A stretch of 64,000 bases of DNA from Lingula anatina (GCF_001039355.2 NW_019775336.1:160179-224178), one strand, 5' to 3'; shown: positions 1 through 13,186, counted from the stretch's first letter. Program-made: numbers and translations. The notes: generated from the letters alone by a model not told the origin.

Positions 1-1
1 G

Positions 2-79
2 ACATCTTGGTTACTGAATCCCCAAGAGCAAGAAAAAATCAAAGCGGATATTAAGTCTTCAAAGCGGAAGGCTGGATAA
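2..79 (+). CDS. Possible C-terminal end of an unidentified gene (partial)
   Basis: Reading from base 2, the frame gives 25 codons, TSWLLNPQEQEKIK then ADIKSSKRKAG, and a TAA stop. The composition is protein-like (charged, Lys-rich tail), unlike the AT-rich translations that follow. If real, it is the last exon of a plus-strand gene entering from the left, and the AT- and poly-T-rich DNA after it would be 3' UTR; an AATAAA lies near 1207. It is short, and I do not recognise the family. It could be chance. Confidence 0.3.
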   Translation, partial: TSWLLNPQEQEKIKADIKSSKRKAG

Positions 80-506
80 GCTTAGAGAAATGAAACCTTT
101 GGAGAGCATTCAAATTACACAGAATAAGATCAAAAAGCCTTATTTGCATTTGCTTTAAATTGATTTATGGTTGCCTAAATGTATAACAGCAATTTAGTGC
201 CATGAAACAAATCTTAATCTGAATTTGGATGCTCCTCCTTAATGTCGAATGTGGACTTCAACTTACAGTACTCATCCATTCAAACAAAGCATCAATATTT
301 CATCAAATATTCTCAATCATTTTCAGCTTTTTTTTTTTTTCATTTTTTTTTTTTCAGAATTTTCTGTTCAAAACCAATCTTAATTACCTCAATGCCAAGC
401 ACCTGTGTATATATATACTGAACTTAAATTTTATAACATTTTATTAACATTTTTTCCTTTTATTGTAAACTCTCAACCATTAAAACACTGCTGGCTTCAG
501 CTTCAA

Positions 507-537
<31 letters not shown>

Positions 538-1327
538 GTGGTTTCAGTTACAGTATTTGAGGCAAATTTAACTAATTAATTGTGCAGTGTCCAAGACATT
601 TGAACAACATTGATATCAAAATGTAAGTCACTTGAACATGGACAGTTAATTATTTTGTAAAGCATGTAACTGGCACGAACAAAAAGTTCCCAATGTCAGA
701 GCATTTTTTTTCCTAAGCAAACAGACTTCATTAATCTTGACATTAAGGTCTCATGTCTGAGTGAGTTCAGGTCTCTTCTGCAGAACAAGTAGGTGGAATA
801 GAGAGACCCAGCTGATATTCATCTCCTGCAGTACAAGTAGGTGGAATTAAGAGACCCTGACATTCAAACTGTGCAAATCCATTAGGAGAAATTTGCTCTG
901 CACTCAAAAGATGTATGTACACAAGTCACATTAAGATTTGATTGAAACTTAAAACATTTGGATCTTTATTATTAGTAAGTCGTGTTCCCAATCAATTTAG
1001 GCAGCCTAATTTAGTAACACACATTTCATTGGGGCATCTGGTTATCATCATTCAGTCACCACTCATAGGTGTAGCTGTTGGTCATCTTTGTGAGAATCAT
1101 CCAAGACAGTTCAAAGTCTATAGTGACTTAATTGGCGTATAGACAAGTCAGATTTTGAAAGATCTGAGGAGAGTGGGGGTGGAAATATTGGCAGACAAGT
1201 GTACTGAATAAAACAAAAGTACGAAACTGACAGTATTTATCTTCAAAGATTTTTCTGGGTTTTCTTTCCTATTTCCAAGTTCTGTCAAATTTCATGTACA
1301 GTCTAACTGTATGGCACATTATGAATT

Positions 1328-1494
1328 CAGGGGCGGATTGAGGCGGTCTTCTGGGTCTTCCGGAAGACGGTCAGATTTCTAAGTTTACATTGATGAGTAC
1401 CTAATTTTTTCTGTCGGAAGACAGTCAAAAAAGGGGGTTGAACAACAATTATAATGTGGAAGACTGTCAGAAAATATTTCTGGATCCGTCCCTG
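1328..1494. mobile_element. CAGGGGCGG-ended MITE, copy 1
   Basis: 167 bp running from CAGGGGCGGATTGAGG to GGATCCGTCCCTG, flanked by a 5-bp duplication GAATT (1323-1327 and 1495-1499). Its internal palindrome repeats GGAAGAC/GTCTTCC motifs. A 5-bp duplication with CAG ends resembles some hAT-type (hAT5) groups; the superfamily is inference. Confidence 0.85.
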
Positions 1495-1643
1495 GAATTC
1501 ACCATGTTTTGCAGGGAACTTCTGTAAATGCTTTGAGACGACATCCCCAGACAGTACATAGAGTTACAACTTTCATTTATTACTACACTGTAAAACCTAG
1601 CTTAACCTCATGCAAAATTCTTGCACAATTTCTATATAGTCAT

Positions 1644-1730
1644 GCAGGCCCATAGCTATAGGAGGGGGGTTTCAGGGGTGGATCCAGAGATATTTCTGAT
1701 AGTCTTCCAAGTTATTTTTGTTGATCCATC
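1644..1730. mobile_element. Nested remnants of both CAG-ended families
   Basis: At 1645 a diverged CAGGCCCATAGCTATAGG start of the CAGGCCCGTAGC family runs for about 28 bp. It is then replaced at 1673 by the start of a CAGGGGTGGATCCAGAG element, which stops near 1730 without a second end. It looks like a younger element inside an older one, later truncated. Confidence 0.6.
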
Positions 1731-1974
1731 AAATACATGTATGTTCTTGGTTTATTTCCCCTTTTTTAAACAACTAGTTTTTCCTAAGCCCATCTGAATA
1801 CACAGGGGCAATTATTATCAACAGCTTAATACTATATAATACTACAGACAGTGTTTATCTGCCTTGCACACACAGCATAGTTCATCCAGCCACCTGTCTA
1901 ATGGGATTTCACAGAGATCATCTAAAGTCTTATGACTTACACGTAGAGTGCATTCAGAACAACAAGCAGACTAA

Positions 1975-2283
1975 GGCCCCATTCAGATTGAGAAGAGCCG
2001 AGGGCTAGCTAGGCCACGACCTAAATAGGGCGGACCTACATGAAAGGAAGACCGCTTAATCCTGTAATGGTCTCTCCCCTCTCACACACCTCCCAAGGGC
2101 AGTCCCTGCAGAGGCACAGTAATTAAATCTCGGCTCAATTCAACCGGTCGAGATTCGACACATGGAGAGGCATGCTAGAGGCATAGACCATTACAGGATT
2201 AAATGGTCTTCCTTTCATGTAGGTATGCAATATTTAGGTCGCAGCCTAGCTAGCAATTGGCTCTTCTCAATCTGAATGGAGCC
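1975..2283. mobile_element. PIF/Harbinger-like MITE, 309 bp
   Basis: Two 99-bp terminal inverted repeats (1975-2073 and 2185-2283) begin GGCCCCATTCAGATTGAG and end in the matching CTGAATGGAGCC. The element is flanked by TAA on both sides (1972-1974 and 2284-2286). A 3-bp TWA duplication with G-starting ends is typical of PIF/Harbinger elements. The interior of about 110 bp has no coding capacity, so it is non-autonomous. Confidence 0.88.
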
Positions 2284-3588
2284 TAACAGATCCTCGGAAC
2301 AAATATGGCCGACTCACTTGAATGCTTGTTGTAATTACTACCAAGTAAGGATACTGATATGAAGACCTGTTGCAGGCAGCTGATCTATAATCCCAAAAAC
2401 AATAAAATAAAATAAAATAAATTAAGATAAAATAAAACAAAATGAAAATACCTACTAGTAAATGCAAGGACTGATCCAGCTTAACAGAAAAGGGCTGGGG
2501 GGTGGGGGGGAGGGGGTCAAAAGTCAACATGTCATTCACCCCAATACAAGACACCAATCCACCACAACATACATGTACCAGTAGTTACGTATGAAGAAAA
2601 AGTCATTAAGGAATGAAAACTGAAAATTGCATACTGTATGAGTTCTGACATTTTCTTCACCCCTGATATACATGTATGTTCTGAGAACAGGACCTAGGGG
2701 ATATACATATCCTGAACCAAATGTTAGATCTCATGCCATTAAATTATACACCAGTGTCCAGGACATGATTCAACATTTGTTCTTTAATTTGTTTGAAAGT
2801 ACAATGGATTGATCGAATCAAAATATTATAAACATGAGCCTTAGGTTTCGATAAAAAAACCTCTGAACATTTATGTATCAATTCTCAGACAAGACGATTC
2901 TCAAGAATCATCAGAATTGAATAAAAGAAACGTGGAATTCTGCATTTCAGCAGATATAGCTCATCTCTGATATTATGTGCACTATGAAGTATATGTAAAT
3001 GAAATAAAAGGCAATTTGGGTTCTTCACCAAAACAGAACATAATTAACATACATCCTTATACAATTTTGACTAAAAATTGCATTTTCTTTCTACAAATTT
3101 TGAAAGATATATTGTGACAGTGAATGTGCCATCACAATTCCATATTTTTTAGACTCCCACTCTACTATTACAAAGCACAGCATTCATCGATATTCTCATA
3201 AAACTGCCGACAAAACACTTAAGACCAGTTCAAACCCACTTTAGGATGGGATGTAATGGCAGTAATTAAGAAAATGGATCTCAAAATAGTCTAAAAATGA
3301 CACTGCATGAATAAGATCATCACTTCAAGGGATTCCACAAATCACTTTCAAGGCTTTTCCAGAGCCTTCATGTTTGCATGTTGATAGTAGTGATCAGTCA
3401 TACCTTTTCTTTGAAATATACATGTATGGCCTGGCGCTATGTTTATTTTTCTCTGAATCACTAGGATTACTAAGTCTTTGTTGATTTGTGCGGTGACAAC
3501 TACAGACGTAGTACAGGAACAATATCATAGTCACTGCGATGGCTGATTATGTTACATGTACATGTACATGTGCAACACTGTGCATTCA

Positions 3589-3758
3589 CAGGCCCGTAGC
3601 CAGGGGGGTTCGGGGGTTTCGAAAGAACCGCCCTTTTTGCTGGGAAAAGGTCCACTCTGGGTACAATTTGATCTATGTGCTTGAGGATTTTATGGTAGAA
3701 GGTCCACTTTTTCAGAAAACGACCCCCCCCCTCTCTAAAATTGCTGGCTACGGGCCTG
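3589..3758. mobile_element. CAGGCCCGTAGC-ended MITE, copy 1
   Basis: 170 bp with inverted ends CAGGCCCGTAGCCAG, flanked by a 5-bp duplication ATTCA immediately outside each end. The interior holds a GGG-rich left half and a CCC-rich right half. It has no coding capacity. The 76-residue open frame through it is a by-product. Confidence 0.88.
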
Positions 3759-4180
3759 ATTCAAAATAGATGTACATTCAGTACTCTCAAAAGTACAATT
3801 TTAAAGACTACCTTGTAGAAGGGGTACTGAAGTTTACTGTTTCATGCACTGGTATGTACATTACTCCAGTAGAATAAAAGCTGGTAAATTCATTTTGTAA
3901 TTTTACTTTCTGCCATATGGTACTAATCTAAACATTTTTTTTTTTTGTTCATTAATATGACACTTTTCTTCAATAATTTTAGAATTATCTTTTTGGCAAT
4001 TAACAACTGAAACATTGAATATACATAAATCCCTAAATGACACAATGATTTTAATTGTACTTATTAATCACTTTCATTCACAGTATTACCCAAGTTTTTC
4101 ACCACCTACATGTTATATACCTTTCATTCCTCATAACAGTACATGCAGTTATGGAACCAACTACAGCTAAATCAGCCAAC

Positions 4181-4376
4181 AATTCCTCAGAAAATAAGCT
4201 ACGACTTTTAAGGCACATTTCTGAAGGGAAATGCCCCATTTCAAACCATTTTTCTGCAGCTCTGCAGTTATTTCTACCAACTACATTTCCTCAGAAAATG
4301 AGCCACAAATTTTTCGGGACATTTTTGAAGGAAAATGCCCATTTCAAATCATTTTTCTGCAACTCTGCTGATACCT
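4181..4376. repeat. Direct repeat, two units of about 104 bp
   Basis: Two adjacent diverged copies share CCTCAGAAAAT, TTCTGAAGG/TTTTGAAGG AAATGCCC and CATTTTTCTGC in the same order with a period of about 104 bp. A C run (4384-4397) follows. It is an old local tandem duplication of unknown origin. Confidence 0.7.
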
Positions 4377-4800
4377 AGAGCCTGCCCCCCCCCCCCCTCC
4401 CCAGAGAACAATCAAGGGGCATGGCAAGATTTGGAAGAAAAATGACCATGCATGTCTTGTTGGATCAATAGTCTCCCGTGTAAGACAAGAATGATCTGTC
4501 AATAATTTCCCACTCGTAGCATGAAAAAACTTGTATTTTGAGGCTATTTATTTGTGCTGAAGCCACTGTCTTGCATACAAAATTACCCATGACATGTTGA
4601 GAACTCTTGCCGTCTGCCTAAGCAAAATGTGCGACAGTTGCATTTGTATAAAAATTGGTCACATTTACACTGAAAAAAAAAATTGGTCTTAAAAAGACTT
4701 GGTTTTAAAAACAGTAATGTCACATTTACGTTCAGACTTAATTAATCTGGTACCATGCTGGTCACATTCACATCAAAACTTGATTAGATAATTATATCTC

Positions 4801-5002
4801 AGGGTGCATTACCAATGAAACTTGGTTTCTGGAGGCTTTTTTCACTACATTTTGAGTGTGACCAAATACACATGAAAGTTAATAAACCCCTTGCTGCTCA
4901 AGGAGGCGTCATTTAGTTAATCTGAATGCATTCAGCGAGAGTCCTGAGAGTTAAATCGATTTACCGGTAGCTAATACAATAGTTTCATTGGTAATGCACA
5001 CT
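4801..5002. mobile_element. Short inverted-repeat element, GGTGCATTACC ends
   Basis: 21-bp terminal inverted repeats with one mismatch (AGGGTGCATTACCAATGAAAC at 4801-4821 and its partner at 4982-5002). The interior motif GCATTCAGCGAGAGTCC is shared with the element at 7738-7975. No clear target duplication. Confidence 0.7.
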
Positions 5003-5082
5003 GATTAGAAATGAAAAGATAAAAGTATGCCATAAGTTAAAGGCATTTTATATGCCCCAGGGCCAAATGCTAAAAGCCGTGT

Positions 5083-5113
5083 GTGTGTGTGTGTGTGTGT
5101 GCATGTGTGTGCG
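5083..5113. repeat. GT microsatellite
   Basis: An interrupted run of GT dinucleotides. The surrounding 5003-7737 is AT-rich with no supportable gene. Confidence 0.95.
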
Positions 5114-7737
5114 TGAAAAGGCTCAAGATAAGCACGCAATCATAACTATGGTCTGGTTCTTTTGGCGACCTGAATTATAGGCTGACATTACATCATTATA
5201 TACAGCACCTGCTTTTATTCCAAAGACACAATCAATCAATCACATTCTCCAATGCTGTAACTCAACTGGAAATTGTGAAGAATTACGTGACAGCTCATGC
5301 AAAAAAAAGACGTAATTTACCAAAATAAAATCGAAATGTGTCTGATGGGTCTGACACCTTTCAAATAACATTCAATACAAATGTAACATCTGAAATAATA
5401 TACAAGATACATGCATGTCTGCTGGGTTAATTCACACCATTTTCAGTGCATTATGATGAGGTGCCAATCAGTTTAGAACCGGTTTGTGGAATTCAATTTG
5501 GTAACATTTAAGTTTTATTCATTTGATTATTTCCAATCATGAATGGGAATGCATATGACTCCATTGCCAAAACCACTGTGGCCATCTTTGTATTTGACAA
5601 TACCTTATATTAGTGATAAAGCTCGGTAAAACAATAAATGTTGTTCTTATGAGTCATCTCTTGCCATAAGCCAATGACTTTTTGGTATAATGAATTTTTG
5701 GAAAACTTGTGAAAGATCATAAACTCCCCAAGGCCAGTCAAAGGGGAATACACAGTTCAGTTATATATACCAGTACCCCTCAATGTGAGAATTAGGGCCT
5801 AAATCTGTCAAATGTGAACCCTGCCTGTAGTTAGTTCCTTGTTCATTGGTTTTTGCAATCAATTCAAGAAGGCATCGCAGAAGCTAAAAGCATGTACCGT
5901 AGTGTTATGTACACCGCATTGGGAATTACTGGATTCGTATTCAAAACACAAATTAGGATTTTGTCTGCTTCTGGAGTCCAAAACCAATTCTAAGGCTATC
6001 TAGGAAATGTCAAAGAATTTGGAAATGAAAAAGGAGATGTCATGGCATAATGAAAAATGGGGCAAAGGTTTGAGCTAGGAAACGGCTTTCTGACTTGGAC
6101 TAGAACTTCATTTTCTGTAATAAATTGCCATTTATTCTTGTAAAGCAACATTGCTTAATAAATAAAATAATGTGGATTGCATGCACTTACAAATGTGAAA
6201 GTCTTTTTTTTTATTATAATATGTAATATTATTTTAATTTTGGCATCTAAAAAAAGGAAAACAAAAGAAAACTTTCTAAAGGGGAGTCGTCCAAGGGTTC
6301 ACTTCTGTGATTTTAAAAAATGGAAACTTGGAAAAAAAATGACTATGGTATTAAACTTATGTCATGTTTGAAATTTTAGATTTATTACTTCAAATAATTT
6401 AATTTTTGGGGAATGGATTTCTGCTTAATATGTCATTCTGTTTCCATGGTGAATACTTTATTATTATGGTTGTGTTGTTTTGTAATTTGTGTTCACAAAA
6501 TCAATACGATAATGAATATAATAAGTACAATGAAGGTCTTTTGGAAAGTTTTGAAATCCCTGTCAAGTGCAATGTGTAAACAGATAGCACGCAGTCATCT
6601 CATATGCCAATACCAATAGCAAATGTATAACCACAAGAACGAGGCTCATCTCATGAAAAAATACCAAATACAAGATGGACAGACTTTTTACTTGACACAG
6701 TGGGTTATTTATACCAGTATGTTTTTCCAACCATTTTTTAGTCAAAATTTAGTGGAGGATATCCAAATACCAATGACAGCATCTTAGTCTAAAGAAACTA
6801 TTATAATACTGATCAGCAATAACTGAAATCTTAAAATTATCATAAGGTTCACGTGTAATGACAATTTTGAACAAGATGCAGAAAAGCAAAACAAAATTGG
6901 TTTGGTTAAATGTCAATTATTTCTGTAGCAAGGCTAAAAAGTTATTTAACCCACACACATACACAATATTTAATAAAAAATAAAATAGGAAATATAAAAG
7001 TATGACTTTTGGGGAAATATGAACAGTTTGACGAGGCCAATCTTCGTGCCCAATCTGTACTTTTAAAGTGCAGATGTATTTCTCTGAATGGCAAGTCTCT
7101 TAATCCCACTCAATTCAAATATTGCTTCCCAGATCTCCGAGCTCATGTTGCACTTAACCATGCAGTCATCTTAATATGATAGCTTAATAATTCCACTTAC
7201 CCAATAATCTTTAAGACAAATTCATTTGAGAATTCTACTAATCTTGGAACTGCAGCCACCATGGAAGTATGGCGCTGACTCAAAAATTTTAAACTTAAAA
7301 ATTTCTAACAACATTTTTCATATGAATTATCCATTGCTATTCACAAAAACACAGTTTTTGCTCAGTGGATCTTGACTTGCTTTTTGGAACTTGTTTATCA
7401 TTCTTTAAACTGAAAACAAGAAATATCTGGTGTGGTAATACGTGTTACTAACTTGCATCTTGTCTACATGTATTTTCTTAGACAATAATCATCTTGGGTG
7501 ATTAAATATAACAGAGATTTTGCACCAATACAGGGTGGTACATTTGAAATGGAGGACAAAAGTTACCATCCTTGTTAAAAAATTGCAGATCTGAAGTATG
7601 AACATGGTATTCATAAAACTGTCTTCCAAATTGCTTACTTTACGTATTTCTTTATAAATCAATTAGTAAAAGCAAGTACAGTCACTATAATCCACTGCTT
7701 TCGAAAGATGTAGCACAAAGGACCGTGCAGCTTCTGT

Positions 7738-7975
7738 GGCTGCATTCACATTGAAACTTTTGCTCTATGTAGATCGATCCTACTCCACATGGAACTCTCA
7801 CTGAATGCAATCATTAACTGCATGAAAGACATACCTCGAGCATCACGCAAAAAGTTATTCACGCCCTAGCTGCTGGAGGAGGTGTGTCATTTTGTTGATC
7901 TGACTGCATTCAGCGAGAGTCCCCACAGAGTTGGATGTATCTACCAAGTATCATGGTCTCAATGTGAACGCACCC
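7738..7975. mobile_element. Related short inverted-repeat element, GCATTCACATTGAAAC ends
   Basis: The left end GGCTGCATTCACATTGAAAC and right end (complement GGGTGCGTTCACATTGAGAC) are imperfect inverted repeats. The interior shares GCATTCAGCGAGAGTCC and a GCTGCT-GGAGG block with the element at 4801. The ends resemble the GGG-TGCGTTCACA termini of many Harbinger MITEs, but a TWA duplication is not clear. Confidence 0.65.
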
Positions 7976-8269
7976 TATGATGGTTACTTATGAAGACTGT
8001 GTGCTGTGTGCCTATACCCCTTTATGCCCCCCACCCCCAACCTCCTCCTAAAACGCACACATGCATACTTAAGCACTCGATCCCCATTCCACAAACTTTG
8101 TTGTTTTAATCACTACAAAATATATTAAACATATCATCTTTTTTAAATGCATGTATGATTTGTTACGCTTTCAGAAATCTAATTTTTAAATATAAATTAC
8201 TTTGGTTCTGTCGTTTTAGACATATTCATTTTAATGACCATAATTGGTATTCGATTGAGTACACTTTTT

Positions 8270-8294
8270 ATATATATATATATATATATATATT
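8270..8294. repeat. TA microsatellite
   Basis: Pure TA run. The surrounding 7976-8865 is AT-rich DNA with no gene. Confidence 0.95.
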
Positions 8295-10068
8295 CTGGAC
8301 AATTGAAATAACTGCTAAAGATCCATCACCCAGACTGAGCATAATAAATCTCAGCAAACATACCAGAACTTATTTTAAGAAATGAATGGAGACGACAATT
8401 CTATAGATGATAGATATGGTAGTTAATGTATAAGAGTTAAAATTATTTATGCTATTATTATTTTGATTAGTATTATTATTATTATTTCTGGTATCATTTT
8501 TATTTATTTCCATTTGCACTGCATAGTGCACAATCATCATTTATACATGGTAGATTTGCTACATAACGCGTTCTTCTATGATACAGTGTAGTTAGCCTTG
8601 CCCTGGAAAAACCAGGCACAAATCTCAATGCTCCACTTCCCTGCCAATTACACTGACGAGAATTGCAACTGCCACTGCCGTTATGCAGTCCTGCAAAATT
8701 TATGAGGACAAATCACATCTTCTTACGAGCTAAATGCATTAAGCAGTACACTTCATTTGACAATGTCATTACGGTGAAAGCAAGGTTCTCTCTAACATCA
8801 TAAATGACGTCATAATTACACATGCGAAACCAGGGTACTTACATTTTACCCTTGAGGAGTGTACTGAGAGAGAGAGAGAGAAAGAGCACTGGCAGACACT
8901 GGAAACTACTACTTGTAATTGTTTTGGTTCACTTCCATAGATATGGGAAAAATCAGAAAAAAACTAAGATGTATTGCATCATTACCCCCTCCCCCAAAAT
9001 TTTTGTGCAACTAAAAACCCCCTTTTGAAAGAAATCACACCCGAAAATGCACATAAGGAAGCATACAGATATAGAACATGTTCCGTTCAGTTTTCAAATC
9101 ATTGTGTATAAATGCCTAATTTACGTTTTTTCTGTCTACCTCTCTGTCTATTTATTCATCTGTATATATTCAGCCATATCTTGACATGCACATGGCCACA
9201 CTCACCTTTCTGTTTACTGTCCATCTCTCTGTCATTCACTCCATCCCTCCATCTATCAGCTGTTCTTCCATCTAATACTGACTATAATTTACATTTATTC
9301 ATTCTTTGTCACTGTATTGTTTAATTTTTTTACTATGAACTTTACTATACCTCTTCATCTTCTGTTTCTGCAGGTTCTGGTTCGTGGTGGTCTAGTCGCG
9401 AAAGTAACCGGTCCTGAAATGCACCAATAAAAGTTATAAATCTCCATGTTGAATTGATATTTTACATGATAGCTTTTTTAATTTTCAAAACAAGATTTAC
9501 TGCTGTGTGTGGTCTAATGAATTTTAACTGTCTCCATAATGTAATACATGGCCATGGAGGACATGTTCTTGTATCCATGATAGAAAGTACACAGAACACA
9601 AATGTGGCTGTTAAATCAAAGGCATTATTTACCCATTTTATTATCATTATTTCAGTTTTTTCCGTTTTTTTATTTATTTATTTTTTTTTTTTGCCAAACT
9701 TTTCATTTATTAGGTGAATATTTTATTTATTGAAACTATTTTAAGCAATCATCTACCATATAAGAGAATTAAGGGTTATCCAAAAGAGACCCAAAAGTAA
9801 GTGCATCTACAGGTCCTGAAATCTCATCTAAAGCACATTTACCTGCAGTATACATAAGCATACCATACTTCTCTCTTATGTACATACCAGAAATTATACC
9901 CGAATTATTGACCACAAAGGTACATCAGATCTACGTAAGCAAAATACAAATTATGTGGTTTGATTGCTTTTATTATCACCTGGATTACATATACTGCACC
10001 TGTGTTCCAACAGCATGAAATCAGGGAAGTTAGAACTTTAACCTCAAACACAGACAAGTAATGTGTGT

Positions 10069-10215
10069 AGACCCATAGTGAGGGGAAGGGGGGGAGGGAG
10101 GTCTGTGAGGTTAAAACAAACTACCCTAAGTTTCTGACGGGAAAAGGTCCCCTCCAAGTAAAATTTTATCTTAGACTAGGTACACAAATGTTTCATATTC
10201 ATTTTTTCAGAAAAA
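10069..10215. mobile_element. Diverged CAGGCCCGTAGC-family relic (block A)
   Basis: AGACCCATAGTGAGGGG, then a G-rich stretch, GGGAAAAGGTCCCC and TTTTTTCAGAAAAAGACCACCCCC follow the internal order of the CAGGCCCGTAGC family, but the ends are degraded. The partner copy is at 15459-15612. Confidence 0.6.
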
Positions 10216-10689
10216 GACCACCCCCTGAATAACCTACAAAAATACATGAACACACTTGAAAATTTAGTTGGTCTTGAAAATTTTGCTGGCAATTTTTTCA
10301 CTTTGAAAATGTAATAAAACTTTAAAATGGGCCTCGATAATTTTGATAACTTAAAGTTTGTCACCTGTTATGACCATACTGTTGATTCTTCAGCAGTCAT
10401 ATGTAGCGCACTATTAATTCACTTCACTTTTAATGCAGTCAGTTTATAATTAAAATTATATCCTTGTAGTGAACACTCAGTCCCCCAAAAAACAAACAAG
10501 CAAGCAAACAAACAAAAACATATCACTGGACATGCAATCAACCACAATAAAGTAATTACCCACATCATCCTCTAAGACATACATCATATTAGTCATTTTA
10601 CATCACGGGTCATTTAGTTTTATTTCATCCACTACACAAACTAAACCACTTTAATTACATTCCCTGTAGCAAACACTCGGTACAAAGAA

Positions 10690-10830
10690 AAAAAAAATAG
10701 ATGGGTCCTCCGCAATGGAGCAGAAGGGCGACTTCAGTTCCAACAGCCCGTAAATGTCACTCAATATCTTAATCACCACATGGCGAGTATTTCCCGAGAG
10801 CAACGATACTGTATCCCTTGTGGCCAATTA
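10690..10830. other. Haplotype-constant block, possible coding or regulatory element
   Basis: About 115 bp without a difference from block B (16070-16184), in a region otherwise several percent diverged. The minus-strand frame reads TRDTVSLLSGNTRHVVIK then ILSDIYGLLELKS and PFCSIAEDPS, and the two flanking differences within it are synonymous (ACA/ACG). No splice sites are clear. A cis-regulatory element is the alternative. Confidence 0.35.
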
Positions 10831-11820
10831 TGGCTAAGAAAAGAATATGGCATTTGCACTGTGCTATGAGCAATTTCTAAAGAGTACTAAGTACTGCATT
10901 GCTTTGTATTGTTGCCCCTTGGACTCATAAGAAAGCAATGCGGTTATGTACTCTTATATAAAATATGTTGTTTCAGAAGGTTAATTAACATATTTAGTAC
11001 AACAGTGATTCATCACCCTTGATAAACAAGTGATTTTTTAAAAAGGCAATGCAGAAGTTCTGACTTCTCAATTTTTGAAGAAAAAAAATCAGCATATTTA
11101 AAAATTGTATTGATTTTATTATTCACATTTACATAAAAGAATCTATGCTTATGGAATATCCCATGATGTTAGGTCAAAACCTTTGTAAAATTTGTGCCTG
11201 TACATGTACTGACAAAGATAGTCATAATTCTCCAGATCTCCAGACCATATGTAAAATTATTGACAAACTTTTAAAAATTCTGACGGGTAATGTTATCTGT
11301 TCAGTTTTCAAGATACATGTATCTGTTGACGAGGTTACAAAACAGTATGATAGTAATTCACTTCAAAAGATCAAAAATTCAAAAACTATCTTCCCATATA
11401 TCAATCAATATATAGTCAGTTTTCAAAATTAACTGTGTGTTACTGAATTTACATTTAAGAACAAGTATATAGAAAGTCAGCAGCAAAAGAATATTTTAAA
11501 GCACTTTTTTAATTTAAATATTATTAAAATAGTAAAAACAAAGAATGATGCAGTCTTATATATTGCACAACCAAAGAATGCACTACGTTAAAAAAAAACA
11601 TGACAAATGAATACACATGATGGCAATATTTGACTGACGTCTTAATGCTCAGACATGAGAAGTAATTGCCTTGAAGCATGCTGTGACAATTTTGGAAAAT
11701 CTGAAATCCAGGAAATTAGTCGCAATACTGGTAATTATCAAACCAGCTGAGACTAGGGAGGTTTTATCCAATAAAGCGGACAAGTACATCAAAAGCCGAG
11801 GTTGCACTTTTTTTTTTTTG

Positions 11821-12101
11821 ATTTTCCTGAGGTAAAGAATTATTTTCCCATGCTCATCAATGGTTAATGAATCCATTCCACTGTTCAAAGTTAGTGGTGC
11901 AGTTTTTTTTTTTTTTTTAGTATCTTATGAACATAGCCATCTACGAAGGTCCACGTGTCTGATGACAAGCACAGATTCAACAATAATTTGGGAACACCAT
12001 CATTTTGGTGGTAAAATGGAATTTATTACATTTCTATGAGTGATTTACAAGGTATTTGTCATGATATATTCATGAATCTCATACAAAAATTTATTATCCT
12101 T
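11821..12101 (-). mobile_element. TTAA-type MITE, left end lost (block A)
   Basis: Aligns with the family defined at 43460-43769: GATTTTCCTGAGGTAAA, CATCAATGGTTAATGAATCC, GTTCAAAGTTAG, GACAAGCACAGAT and TTGGTGGTAAAA occur in order. It ends TTATTATCCT followed by TTAA (12102-12105). The opposite terminus is replaced by a T run. Confidence 0.75.
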
Positions 12102-13186
12102 TTAAACTGATCCCTCCCACCCTCCCAAAAAAATAAAACACTCTAACAAAGATCTTACCACCCATTTCATAACCATTGCATTATAGATAAAAGATGCCAT
12201 TACCAGATAGCAGAATGTCAGGCAAAAGGCAATAGATTCTGATTTGTGTGGCAAATTAGATTAATTGACTAGAACTGGAGGGGTGGGAGGTTAAGCAGCT
12301 GTTCTCAAGTATGTAAATTTGTTTCGTGGACCCCTGATTGTGGGTACACGCATTGTCAAAAAGAGGTACACATATAGTATGGTGTTTTGACTGCAGTATG
12401 CATATGCGTATGTTTGTGCATGTGTCCATGCATAAGAGTATGCCAGGGCTTTTTCATGTACAAATGCATGCAAACCTCTGTGTGTATGTGTGAGTGTGTG
12501 TGTGTGTGTATGCAGTCCTTCAGCATGAATTGCCCATAATACACGACAAGATAGAGCAGCTACATGTACATGTGCTCCGTACACACAGCGTGGGAGGCCA
12601 TAAAAATGTGCGCCTGTATAGATTATCTATAGGAGAAACTGAAGACTCCAACCCAATCATTAAACACTCAGACTCAGAAGATCCAGACGCAAACACACAC
12701 TGAGCTGTGCTGTACATTAATTAAGAAAATATTACAGCAACCTCTATTGATCAGATTGGGCAAATATCATCAAACTGCAGAACTCCTTTACAAGTACATA
12801 GGCCCAATATTTCAGTACTTCTACATGTATACATGGACAATTACTATCATGGGGATATCATTCTGTTTGAGAGTTGTAGAAATTTTAAACCAGTAAATAC
12901 TATGTAACATACCCCAAATGCAAAAGACCTTGCAAAAGAAAAATAACCAACTGACAGATGTATCATTTATTGTGTATATTTCTTTCTTCTATTTTTTTTA
13001 AATAAATTTGACTTATGTGATTTTTAATAATATTATTTACAGATCTATGTAAACATACTTTTGCCAGCTGAGATTATGGCATTCAAGACAGATGAGCTAA
13101 GAACTTAATTATTCAGAACATTGATACAGTCAATCTTAGTATCTAACATCTGATATCAAATTTAACATAAAAATAAAACCAAGGAT

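Noticed and set aside
3539-3769. 76-codon frame at 3539 and similar frames at 22343-22703 and 27724-27972
   Set aside because: These pass through CAGGCCCGTAGC MITEs and end within flanking DNA.
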